Source: Gamarada debralockiae
Lineage: Eukaryota; Ascomycota; Leotiomycetes; Helotiales; Hyphodiscaceae
Length of the DNA: 64,000 nt
Direction: 5' to 3'
Assembly: GCA_002803225.1 (NCBI GenBank)
Contig: NXFV01000940.1
Span: forward strand, 1 to 64,000
Translations under genes and position numbers: made by a program
In this document: positions 1-11,200 of the stretch, one piece after another
How positions within the stretch are numbered: the first letter of the stretch is position 1
Layout of the letters: each line of letters starts with the position of its first letter
Notes under the pieces: generated by a model
Database searches by the model: none
What the model was told of the DNA's origin: nothing
What the model saw: only the letters and a program-made list of their open reading frames with translations

Positions 1-1113
1 CTATTTACCTCCCTACTAGAAGCTTCCAGACCATGCTTCCAGGGTATGAGTCACTGTATTTCTAAGCTTTGCCACCCCTGATTGCCACCACTATTGCCAC
101 CACTGTATTAGTCTTAGGTATTTCCCAACAGAAGAGTTGAGCGGACGCCGAATCTCCCACTCTGTTCATGTGACTTGGTGATTTGGTGGCGTTATTGCGA
201 CTCTCGTGAACCTCGAAATGAAGTTCGTTCTGCCATTGCATTGCTCTCAGAAATCATAAAATCACATTTGCAACATCGAAAATCAGCAATTCTGAGAAAA
301 GCTACCACCTTCAAAAGTTGTAACATCACGTGACTCTCAGAGAACCTTATTGTTGTCAACTGCGTGTCCGGAGCATTCTGATCCCACTGAACGTTATAAA
401 GAAAGTGGAGAAACTTGGAATTTGGAATAGAAAGAATTTATTGAAATAATAATTGGCTCCCCCTTAAAATTCTGGAATTGATACCAACATCCTTGTGCTT
501 TATGTTGAAGAGTTATCCCTATTTGTAACTTAAGCACATAAATGCTCATGAAACCTCTCATATCTTGCATCTCAAAGCTAAATAATTTTCCATATTGTGG
601 ATACTTTGCAGCTTACTATCGGACTTTGGTATAAACTTGCAAGCTGCAGAACTCCTTCCCACTATCCCCCGGTTCTCAGCATCACCAACTTACCTACAAT
701 AAGCGAGAGGAGCTGCCAGATATTGACGCGCTAGTGGACTGGCTTCAAGAAAATGACACTGACGACTATTTGAAGGCCGCTCGTCTCGCTCAATACACAC
801 TCCCTTTGCCAACGACATCAACAACTCCACTTCTGTCTTGAAACTCACCTTGGCTCTCATCAATACTTCTTTGATAACAAAATACCTCAACTTACAACAA
901 CAATCAAGCTCTTCACAACACGGACAGCCCACGTCTGCGATCAACATTTCACCTTAACATGCAACACAATCAAGCTCGGCACAATAATCGCCGCACACGT
1001 CCACGATCAACCTTTCACCTCAACAAATGCCTTGGTTACACTTTCACAATGACCCAGTGATCCACTTCTACTCATCTTGACCGTTTTCCCAAACCTCAAC
1101 TCTGCAATTCATC
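1..1113. other. no supported gene
   Basis: I see no convincing gene here. A plus-strand frame open from about 634 to 840 encodes acidic, helix-like sequence (around residues DIDALVDWLQENDTDDYLKA) but has no start codon or recognisable family; it may be a relic or chance. The sequence just before 1114 is CT/CA-rich, like a fungal 5' leader. Confidence 0.4.
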
Positions 1114-1878
1114 ATGATGATCGTGAACCTTTTTGGCCTGCTGACCTTCTTGGTAATATGCCCTCCCAGCTTGCTCAAAAGCTTTGAAAATCAACCTTAG
1201 CTAACACGCTCACATTTAGGCTTCCGCCGCTATCACCGCCGCTGACCCTCCTTACCCATTTGAGGTCGTGAAGTACACTGGTACTCTTGGTGGTTATGAG
1301 GTTCAGCTCAACGGTGCCGTTCAGGTATGTTTATCTAATGATCTTGTCTCTTCTTGGTTCGTGCTAACTCTAAGTTAGGAGATATATGCTCAGATGCAGA
1401 CGCTCTATCCTGACATCAAGCCTAAGGTCACTGCCGGTTCTGATAATCCGGACTTGGTTCTCGTAACAAAGCTCCCCCTCTCTGCTGCCCATTGCAAGTT
1501 GGAATTGGGGTAGAGCTGATACTAGTTCTATCGCGACTAGTATTCAATACTCTAGGGCATTAGCAGACTCTAGATCAACCCTCAATCATCCGGACGCATC
1601 TCCTGCTCACGGGACTCTTCCATCTGGCTCTGAAATGCAGCATGTTTCCTAGCAAGCAACCTTTGACAAAGAGCTCCTCATGTAAAGTACAGTACTAACA
1701 TTTTCTCCTTCAACAAACTTGGGCCATGGACTCTAGCGCATACTACCTTGCCAGCTACGCGCAGGTTATCGCTAACTCTTGCGCCACTGCCAGCGAGGAC
1801 GATGCAGAACTGGCATCAACTACCTGCGAGCAGGAGTTCAATACCGACGGCTACAACATCATTGCTCGGGATAGTTGA
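1114..1878 (+). pseudogene. decayed or split small secreted protein (necrotroph-type effector family)
   Basis: Three exons (1114..1152, 1220..1324, 1379..1513) encode 92 residues. They start with a short hydrophobic leader (MMIVNLFGLLTFL), followed by a segment with TGTLGGYEVQLNGAVQEIYAQM, then stop at 1511. A separate open stretch at 1726..1878 carries SYAQVIANSC and QEFNTDGYNIIARDS. From memory, both ends match one family of small secreted proteins in necrotrophic ascomycetes, in which a central cysteine-rich block (C-x-R-x-S-C, then a CNDN-like motif) sits between them. That block is missing here, so I read the locus as one gene broken by an internal loss. The alternative is an intact 92-residue protein plus an unrelated ORF. 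Introns have normal GT..AG ends, and the second has a GCTAAC branch site. Confidence 0.5.
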
Positions 1879-2525
1879 TGAACGCAGTTGATCACTTCTC
1901 TATCTCAGGCTAGGGGGCGGATATATTTGAGCATTGAGGCTTTCATATGGGTTTGGGTCTGGGTCGGGTCGGGTCGGTTTTTGAAAATGGCACGGTAGAT
2001 ACCGCTGGGAATCTTGGCAATGGGTGGTCATCGCCGTGGATTTTCATGCATGGTTTCTTCCTTCAGCAGGCAGCGAGTGCTCTTTCTCTGCACATTAGTA
2101 AATAAACATTGATTTTCAGCAAGGAACCTCCGCCTGCATCGTACTTTGTGAAGACAAAACTTCATTTGATTCCATTGCAGAAAGGAACGAGGTTTCATCT
2201 GCTGAGATTCTCCGACCTTCTAATCCACCATTCTCAAATTCTGCTATTTTCTTGAGATTATTTTCGTTGAATGCCTTATGAATTTCCTGTCTTCCTCAAC
2301 AACCACCAGTCATGCACTGCACTTCAGAGCAGGAAGGCGCTTATCATAATTCTGAGTGAATCTAGATCCGTGGGAGATATCATTGAGCCTCTTTTGAATA
2401 CATCTAAGAAATACTTGACGAACTGGTGCCGTAACGAGGCTGAAGATCAAGTGACAAGGAGATGTTTAGGGCATGCTGTGCTTTGAGCTGTATTTTCAGG
2501 GCTGACTCGCTAAATTTTAGGTCAT
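1879..2525. other. no supported gene
   Basis: One 71-codon ATG frame at 2271..2486 (+) has no recognisable motif or signal peptide, and nothing else argues that it is expressed. There is a GGGTCGGGTC-type direct repeat near 1960-1980. Confidence 0.3.
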
Positions 2526-3471
2526 TCTAGACCGCTTCCGCGAGCAGCCACCGGGTAGCGTCGCGCATCAAGAGGCAGGTGACTTCAACACTCGACAAAT
2601 TACATCGCATTCTGCGTCTACTCTCCTACGTACTGTCTGCACCAGATCTTTGTCAAGTACCTCGCTGTTTGTCCCAGTCGAATACGAGCTCGACATCTTT
2701 TCTGCGGCGATCACTGCTAACGTATGCAATTTCTTTGATTGTGCCTCAACACTGACATGTGCAACAGGATGCAACGGCTACGACTTTCGTTTTCAATTGC
2801 GGAGCGGCCACTTCCTGTGGGCCAGTCACTGTCATTCAAGGTCCTAGCACAGCGATTTTCTCAGAATCGGATCAGCCGTCAGTATTCTCACCTCGAGACA
2901 TCCTCTTCTGATCCTAAGACTTTCATGTTTTATAAAAATACTTCATGCCGCAAAAGACTGATACTTAGACTCCAAAGGAAAACAGCAGTATGGAACCAGC
3001 GTCATGCCTCGTGACCTCCACCTCTTCAGGCTTCAGCTTCCCCGGAACCAACACATCCTTCTACCGTCTGCGTCGGGTGATGCGTTCCCCTTATACAAGG
3101 TCGAGATCACGGCTGGCTTAGTCACAGGGGTGAACCCGTCGACTACGGCTTCCTCGCCAGCCTTGACGATGAGCACATCAATACCTACTAGCTCTGTATC
3201 TTCATTCACGCCTTCGGCGGGTGGAGTGACAGCAAGTCCGAGTTTGAGCTCGAGTAGTGTTCAAAGCACGACCGAACTAGGATCCGCTTCTATCATTTCA
3301 GCGACAACTTTAAGTTTGGCGACGGGTGGCTCTGGATCGAGAACAAGTACGAGCACTGCAAGCACGAGTTCTAGTTCTAAGTCTGCTGCCATGAAGACGA
3401 TTCCAAAGTTGGATATCGTCCCAGTATATGTGTTGATGATGCTTTCGGCGGTTTCAGCTTGGATTTCTTGA
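2526..3471 (+). pseudogene. relic of a Ser/Thr-rich GPI-anchored-type surface protein
   Basis: Coding sequence is visible in pieces. A frame ending SLFVPVEYELDIFSAAITAN runs up to a GTATGC donor at about 2720; after a CAACAG acceptor at about 2767, the next exon reads DATATTFVFNCGAATSCGPV. That arrangement (SLFVP...ITxxDATATT..xxC) is one I associate with a fungal family that has a Ser-rich C-terminus and a GPI-type hydrophobic tail. The tail is here at 3004..3471: 'YKVEITAGL', about 100 residues rich in Ser/Thr, then a hydrophobic end (VYVLMMLSAVSAWIS). No signal peptide is found, and joining the parts needs at least one frame change around 2870-3060. A real gene with extra introns is possible but less likely. 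Confidence 0.5.
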
Positions 3472-4813
3472 CTTTTGATTTCCAGTAGCAGCTGTTCTGT
3501 GGCCTCTTGTAGCCATGATATTGTATTTTCAATCTGCTTCGACTCATCGCGGCCTTCAATGTGTAGATTCTCTATCTTGAATTTCCGGCCATGGTTGTCT
3601 GTAGATAGGCTTCACTTCTCGTTGCTTCCAAAATTTTGAAGTTGAAACTGCAGCCTTCATACCCCGCAAGTTGGAATAAGTGCTTCCTGTTCCTCCGCGG
3701 ACGCAATGGAAACAAAATAATCGTTTGATTTCGTGGACGAGGAATGAATGTAGGCACAACACAGTCAGGCACATTTCAGGCTGAAGCTGGAGCAGTTTCC
3801 GAGGTGGATACTTTCTCGTTTAACTGCAACAATCTGCCAATTATCAAGTGTCAATGCAATATTCTGAGTTTAATCACCTCATTCGTTCGATCGCTTCAAA
3901 TGAAATACGGCTAGCAGCATGTATGAATGCTGAGTTACACAAGAAACACGTTGAAGAAAGCTAGCTTCTCTATGAGTGCTCCGTTGAAATGCAAGCCGAA
4001 ACTTTCTACGGCGCATATTCCACCAATATCATCTCCAGATGAACGGACTTACCAAGGAATCAAGGAGCTTGCATCCATTTCTCTTGGCTTCTCCGCATTG
4101 ATTTATCAAAGAATGCCCAACACATCAAATCAATATTCATTTTTTAGGTTACTTTTCTGTTCAAGTACGGCGCAAAATATTGCTTCTACCCCACCTTCAA
4201 GCATATTTGTGGCACAAAAACATCCGAAGGTGGTGACGGCAGCTTCTCGATTGGACCGACCAAGAATGGGGGCCAGAATATATGCGCGCTTGACGCAAAA
4301 CACAGTAAGATGGGTATTTAGGCTGGACGTTGAACCGGAATGGCGGGTCGATGCCACCTCGCTTGGCTGCAACTGATTCGTTTCGTCGTTGGCCGATGCG
4401 TATGACTTCAATTCAATTGACTTTGGACTAAGGGAACGGCTTTGACTCTCTATTGAATCATGGCCACTGCAATGGACCACCCACAAGTACATATACGTTT
4501 TCTGCAAGTGCACAGTTCCACCAATGTCCTCTAACATTTCGGCCAAGGTTCGCTGACGCGCCGCCGAATAGGCAAGTCGCCATTGTTTCCTTTCAACATT
4601 GCAGTCAAGTTGGACACGTAAAGAATTATCTTGCATTCATAATGCGGGGGCTATCCTAGCAAAATCTGCAGTCAGATTCCTCGTTCTCGTGACAATCAAG
4701 ACCAGAAAACTACAAAAGACCAGGTTCCCTCTCGTCATAACTTTCAAACCATTCTCCAAGCAACTCCCAATCACTCCAACCCTTCAGAAGACTTCTCAAC
4801 TTCACTATACACC
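3472..4813. other. no supported gene; two overlapping opposed open frames
   Basis: A 149-codon frame lies at 3927..4376 (+), with an ATG inside it near 3973, and a 168-codon ATG frame lies at 4130..4636 (-). They overlap on opposite strands, so at most one can be coding. Neither shows a recognisable domain, signal peptide or membrane segment. The minus frame has a slightly more protein-like start (helical, mixed charge), but I would not call it a gene. The last ~150 bases are CT-rich and form the leader of the gene at 4814. Confidence 0.3.
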
Positions 4814-5293
4814 ATGTATTTCGCGATCACCGCCTTAGTCCTCGCTGGTTTTACAACATTCACAAGCGCGGCTCCCGTTGAGCCAGCTGTTCTGCAACGT
4901 CGTTGTACTCCCGGCACCTATAACTGCCTTAACCTATATGGCGTTATCCCCGATGAAATCGTATGTATTCTACTAGTTACCGTGGCTTACAATGTGTTCT
5001 GATAACTTGGGATTGCAGTGGGAATGTGATGTCACTGGTACTGAAGTTCAAAGTATGTATTTCTCGGAGCAGTCGATTTCCCTTTTGTCCGAATTCGCGA
5101 GTTGTGAGAGCATCTTTTACCTTGAAAAAGACCTCTTTAGAGTAAAGACGTGTTTGAGAACTCACAAAACCTCTCTTACCTCTATCCTCTTCCCTTGTTG
5201 AGCAACTGCTGACTCTCAATCTTGAAAGTCGGAACGTGTGCGCCGGGTGAGATCTGTGTGATGATTGGTGTCACACCGATTTGCAGCTCTTGA
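4814..5293 (+). CDS. small secreted cysteine-rich protein, candidate effector
   Basis: Three exons (4814..4960, 5019..5052, 5229..5293) give 81 residues. A clear signal peptide begins MYFAITALVLAGFTTF and probably ends after ...TSAAP. The mature part has six cysteines, one pair per exon region (RRC/YNC, WEC, GTC/EIC, PIC), which suits three disulfides. Introns begin GTATGT and end GCAG or AAAG; the second is long (176 nt) for this window. Size, secretion and even cysteine number fit an apoplastic effector or other secreted small protein. I recognise no family, and antimicrobial or surface roles are equally possible. It is preceded by a CA/CT-rich leader and lies just downstream of two decayed secreted-protein genes. 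Confidence 0.75.
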
Positions 5294-8200
5294 TGATTGG
5301 GCTGTGGGTTATTCAATTCTGTTGTTTAATTTTCAGTTGAACTCATTCAAACTCTAGGAGTATGTTTATATATGCTCAAAGAGCTACAGTGGTGCTGTGG
5401 CATTGGGCATGTGTTGAACGCCAGGCGCACAGCTACGTGGTATGGATCTCGAATCGAGATGTGAATAGGCAGGCTTTTCATAGTTGTCATGACAATGAAA
5501 TTATTCTGAAATGAATGGGTACCATGTGGTCAACTTCCTTTTTATGTGTAGCGAAACAAGAAGTTGGGCATCTCGTCACTCCAAAACAAGCGACCGCCCC
5601 CGTGGATCAAGCGAGCTATGATCTTGATTGATGGACTTGTGCAATGGCTCAAATTGTTGAATAGCTTTGAACAATTCAGATTCCGTATTTGTTAAATTTG
5701 GTTTGGGAGTATCTGTTTAAGTTCTAAGGTCGCCATTCACCCACATTTACGTCTTGGCTGAAGGGGGCTCATTGGAAGGGAGTAATCCAGTGAATGTAGA
5801 AACAACTTCACAGCTTGTTAAGTAGAAATTCATTCCTCGAACGGCGCTCCACCAGCGATTAAACATCTTGAGATATCCTGTCACATTATGGATGTCAAGA
5901 TACATGTTACCACTTTGGACTGGAAAAGCTATGTTTGAGATTCTTTTAGTTGAGCTTGTAGGAACAAGTGAACATTGTAAGGAGAGATATCATCCATACC
6001 AATTGGGAGTCAGTGATATCTTGGCAAATGACGGTACTGATAAGAATAACGACGGCAACAAGAAGAAAGTACTAACAGGGGACGATATTGAGTGCACTAT
6101 TTATTATTCTAGTTGAACCTTGGATGAAGAACTCTGTCCGCAGGGACTCTTCTCGGCCTTGCAGCAAGCTAGGAGGGTATTTAAATGGGCTTTTACGACT
6201 GCCTATCCGTCTCTCCTGCTGGAATATTAAAGCTGAGGCAAAACCTCTGCACACTGCATGTCTCTAGGCCGTCTGCTTGACTTCAAAAGTCATCACCTCC
6301 CTCACATTCCACGAGCATTGTCATCCTTAAGCTAAGTCGCTAATTGGCGGGGAGTGATTTACTTAATATTATAGGGATTTTTATTCGTGTACTCTCTCAA
6401 CAAGGCTCTGTTTGTCGAACAGTAAGGTATCAACGACGACTGCGGCACGGAGACTGATGCTGAGGAGACGGAGGTTAGAGGTACTTAATGTACTCAACCA
6501 TGGTGACTTCATTCGACTTACTTTGATTAAGTGAAAGAGTTGCTGGGTTACAAGCTACGATACTGAAGTCCCAAAGGTGTGATAATAAGGCAGAAGAACG
6601 TCTTTGAGACGACATATCCTCGAAAGCTACATGTTGAACGACAGCGACTGGAAGATTCTCTTCAGGTAGAACATCTATCTTCTGCTTCCAGTAATCTTAT
6701 CTTCAGGCTTTTACAGCTCTTCACGCTTCTGAGAAAGTGCCAGGAAGAACATAAGAATAGGTGGAGATGTCGTTGTTGATCCTCACGGTCCAACTTTTCC
6801 CACCACCACGATCAATTCAGGAAGCTATGCTGGCAGGTGGTGGACAATTAGAAGCACTTGGGCGATGAAGTCTGCTTCTTTGCTGCTTGTAAAACCTATT
6901 GAAGTGCAAATTCTCGAATTTTGGGATAGAGGTCTCCAAGGGCAATCCTCAGCCGCTTTCCACTCCCCTAAAACCCATTTAAAAAAATAAAAAAAACACC
7001 TCAATAGCGAGTGCTCCGTCCTTTGCGGCATGTGACGCAAGTCAGGATTGCGGCTCAATGATACATCGTGATAGAACCTCAACGAAGCAGCCCAATCAGA
7101 TGTATACCTCATCGCTCCCGCCTAGATGGAAGCCATGAAGCGAGTATGGCCAAATACAGCGGTGCGAAGTCCCGGTGCCTATTCCTTCTCTTCTTCCCTC
7201 CTTTTCCTTGCTCCTTTCTTCTACATTTCCCCGTTTTCCCGCAATTGTAGGAGCCAGCTCAATCTCCCATTTATATCTGTCTGGTTTCGCCTGTTGTCGT
7301 CGTCTCTTATTCCGTTGTCAATGGACTATCGTCCTTCATTCCCTTACCCCAGACCTCTCATCCTAGAGAACAAAAGGGCCGAAGAAAACTTCCCGCAGTG
7401 TTCAACCCCTTGGCCCTTGCTCAGTTTCATGATTCCATGTGTGGATCCCAAGTCCCAACTCGCAAGTCTCCAGCTGCTCCAAGTCTGGAAGACTCGAATC
7501 TGGGATCTGGATTGGTAACGAGAAATGGAGGCGAACTTTGGCGATGTGTTGATATTCAGCTTCGGAATACCGCGCGTGGAGGGAGTATCTTGAAAAGGGG
7601 CTAAGTAGAGGTGATGTTGAAACCTCAGAAAGCTTTGACTTATTGGAAGTGAAACTCAACCTTGTAGGGAGAAAGTTGTGCGATGCACAGAAAATGGACA
7701 GAATTCCGAGAGAATAGGAACGAGCCTCATACATGAGTTCAGAAGGAAGATAATTGATCAGATGAAACCAGAGCTCCCAAATTTCTCGCCCCTTTAGTAA
7801 AGAATCCTCTTTGTTCCTGCTCTTGGACTACCAAAACTCATTTCACTGCCAACATGTTTCAGCAGACTGATTCAGAGCATGCTTTATTGCACATGTTGAT
7901 CATGACCTATCACCATCTGCTTTTCAGTTCTCACTGAGCTCATCTGTTCACACACCCGACACTGTCAAACTGCCCTTGTTAGCGACCCCCAAGCAGTTGG
8001 CAAGTTGCAGAGTGCTGTCGAATTCTTGTCCCTGTCGGAATTATCACTGTCATCGAATGTGTCGATGTCACCGGACTTTAGCGATTGGTCATCTATGTCA
8101 TTCCTGGACTGAGTTTGATGAGCTTGGTGAATGAGGGCAAAAGGGAGGACGGGATGGATTGCAGTGTGTGCCCTAGATCTAGACCAGGAGCCGCTGCCAG

Positions 8201-11200
8201 GGAACTTGCAGACGGTAGTGTGGGTTTGAGTTGATGATGATCACGTGTGAGAATCCAGCCTGATACCTATGGATGCTCCCTCCCACTGCTTTGTTTTCAG
8301 CTGTCAATTGGGCAGAAACCCATGTGGAATGAATTTGTTTGTCTGATATTCGTTGACTCGATGCTCTCAGCTGGAAGGTCATCAACCTACAGGAGAAGGT
8401 GAGATACGCTCTCAATTGCCAACTATATTTGAGCGATAGAACTTCAGTTGTAGGAATGAGGAACCTAAGTTTCTAATTTCCGGAACAAGTCAGGAGATTT
8501 GCACATATGCCTGAAAAGACTGTTTTGCATTCAAGGACTTGAACACCTCCCAAGAAAGGGAGCGCATCATAGGCTTTTGAGGATTCCTCATTCTCAAATG
8601 TAGTATCCTTGTTGATCAAGACGCATCTTCAGTAGTCTCGGGCAGAGACACAGCATTTGATCCTTGCAGCCTTCCAAAGATTAAAGCCGAATTGAAGGCA
8701 CATCCCCAGTATCACGAATCCTGGAAGATAATGATACCGAAGTCTGGTATCTGGCGGAACCTCATGATGGGCCAGACCAGAAGCCCCCCCAAAGCCTCTA
8801 GGAGCGTGAAGTATCGATATCTCGGGGCGCTGCTTAGATCGCTCATCTTTGCAAGGCAGCCTATCAAACAATCATCAAAAAGCAACAGAGATGTAACAAT
8901 CTTTCCGAAGCACAAGTATCATGGGTTTATGACTCATATCGCTGATATCAGCCTAAAGTTCATGATGGTCTCGAGCAGCTTGCCAAGAACTCGATCTGAC
9001 AGCCCCTAATATGAAGAAAGAACGTAGAACGGAAATAAAGCTAACCATCTGGAGGCTGCATTCCCGTTGCCAGTATCATGAATCATAAAGCTCGTTCCTT
9101 GTCGCTCTCCTGAATCATCCTGGCTCTAACCTGCCAACATCGCTGATAAACTGTCGGATCGACGGCACAACCCTAACAACCCCCCTTTCCAACTTCATTT
9201 CTTCTCGGTCCCAGGATCCCAGGTCATGCAAACCGGTTTTCTCACCGTTTGGAACCCTGCACCCTTCCAATTCTTTTCTTTTTCGTCCAATCTTGGAGTT
9301 TTGACTGTGGATTCCCTCCACTCACTTGGTCTTTGCGCTGATTGACGATATCTTATCAATCATCCCAAACTCAAAGCAGCCAAGCTTGCGAATCGGTCCT
9401 TTCCCCACCGGAGCTCCGGCCAGCGAAAACCCAAAAAATGCTCCCAACTTCTTTTTGGAGTGAAAATAGAAGGGCGAAACTAATTTTCAACGGCGTGAGC
9501 TTCAAACGGTGGGGGACGATCTCCACACCGGGCCCACGTCCACTTTTTGATGTCCGTTAGAGTAGCGTCAACGAAATACCGGGACCGAGGCTCGGTACTG
9601 TACTGAGCACGCACGCAACGTGAGATGGTTTCAAAGCTTCCAACATGGTGCTTTGAAGCTTCGGGGGTTGTATTTTGACTTATCGAAAGATGGTGATGGG
9701 ATCATGGTGCGGGAAGACAAGGAAAGCCCCGACAAAGCGCCGTAAACGCGCACCTCCTGCTTCGTCATCTTCACCAAACTGAATACTTCGCATGGATTGT
9801 CACGAGCTAACGCGCACCCTAAAACCATGTAAATATCCGCTGTTCGATATCACGTTTCCGAGTACCGACGCGACGGCACGTTGAGAAATCAGGCAGCCTT
9901 TCAAGGTTTGCAGGTGCCGAGTGAGGCTCACATAAGATAAAAGATGACCTAAGAATAATTTGGAAACGGGGAAGGAAGAAACGTGCCGCGCTTCGCGAGT
10001 GGGACGTCGAAACACTTGATTTCGTGATCACAATTAACATGAAGAATGAGAAGGGCGGCGGAAGAATTCTTCCTTTCGCTTTATCACCCTTCTGAGCTTT
10101 CTCTCCCAAGTGGTCAGCTCCGACTCTGAGCTGCTTTCATCTCGGTGTTTCCCGCAAGGCCGAAGTTTGAAGTTTCAGGTGATGGGAGTGAGCTGAGCTT
10201 TGCGATGACATCTCGTCATCCAAATTCCCCAATTCCAACCCAACAGAGCCTTGCATGCGCATTGCATTGCCCTCTGCAGACGATCCAAACGGAAACATCC
10301 CCAACTCCCTCACCTGTCCCAAATGTTACCCAACCCAACCCAACCCAACACCGTGGAGATCATGACACGTCTCAAACACTTGGCCTGATCATTCCTGAGA
10401 CAGCTGCGGCCCGGAGCGTCTTTAACGAGAAATCCTCAAACTCAAAATCACACCAGACCCCAACTGAAAGGGAGGGAGAAGCGTGATAATGCACAGCGCA
10501 TCTGGGATCGGAACTTTGCTCCGTCATCCAGCGGTCCTTTTCAGGGTTGATAGGCGAGGGGAAGGAAGCGGGGAGGATTGATGACAGGGGGCGGAGAGGA
10601 GACATGGGGGTTGGGTCGCGTGAATTGCGAGCCGTTGGGGACGATAAGCTTTTGATAAGAATTCGAGGACTTTGGGAAAGGGTATTGTGCGCGAAAGCTA
10701 ATTGGGTGGTTTGGCGAAAGTGTATTTTGGGTAAAGACGAAGATTGGATGAGTGGTGGCGGAGGGATGGTGGCGTGAAGGCGCTTTCACTGCCGGCCGAC
10801 TGGCACATCTGACTCGTCGCCTCCTCTCCTCCAATCTCTATCTACCAATTCAGCCCACGTGCGACGACTCTCTTTACCCATCGATTTTTGCCCATCGTGT
10901 CTGAATCCCCAGATTCCACGCACATACCCTGCATCATTAATACACAATTAATGCACAACATTCATTACTCAGAAAAAAGCACCTCGGCCTCGCCTCCAAC
11001 AAACTCCCAGTCCCAGAAATCGTTGCAGAAAAGTGGTTCAGAAAAGTGGAAAATACAGGCCGGCCTTTTACCGAAGGCACGGACCCATCGGGCCCAGTCC
11101 CGCATTCTGAGCTCTTCCCGTGTTGCTGGGAGATGATACCCCAGCAGATGACCGGGGGCGGCCGCCATGGGATTGGAAAGTCTTAGATTTCTGACCCTGG

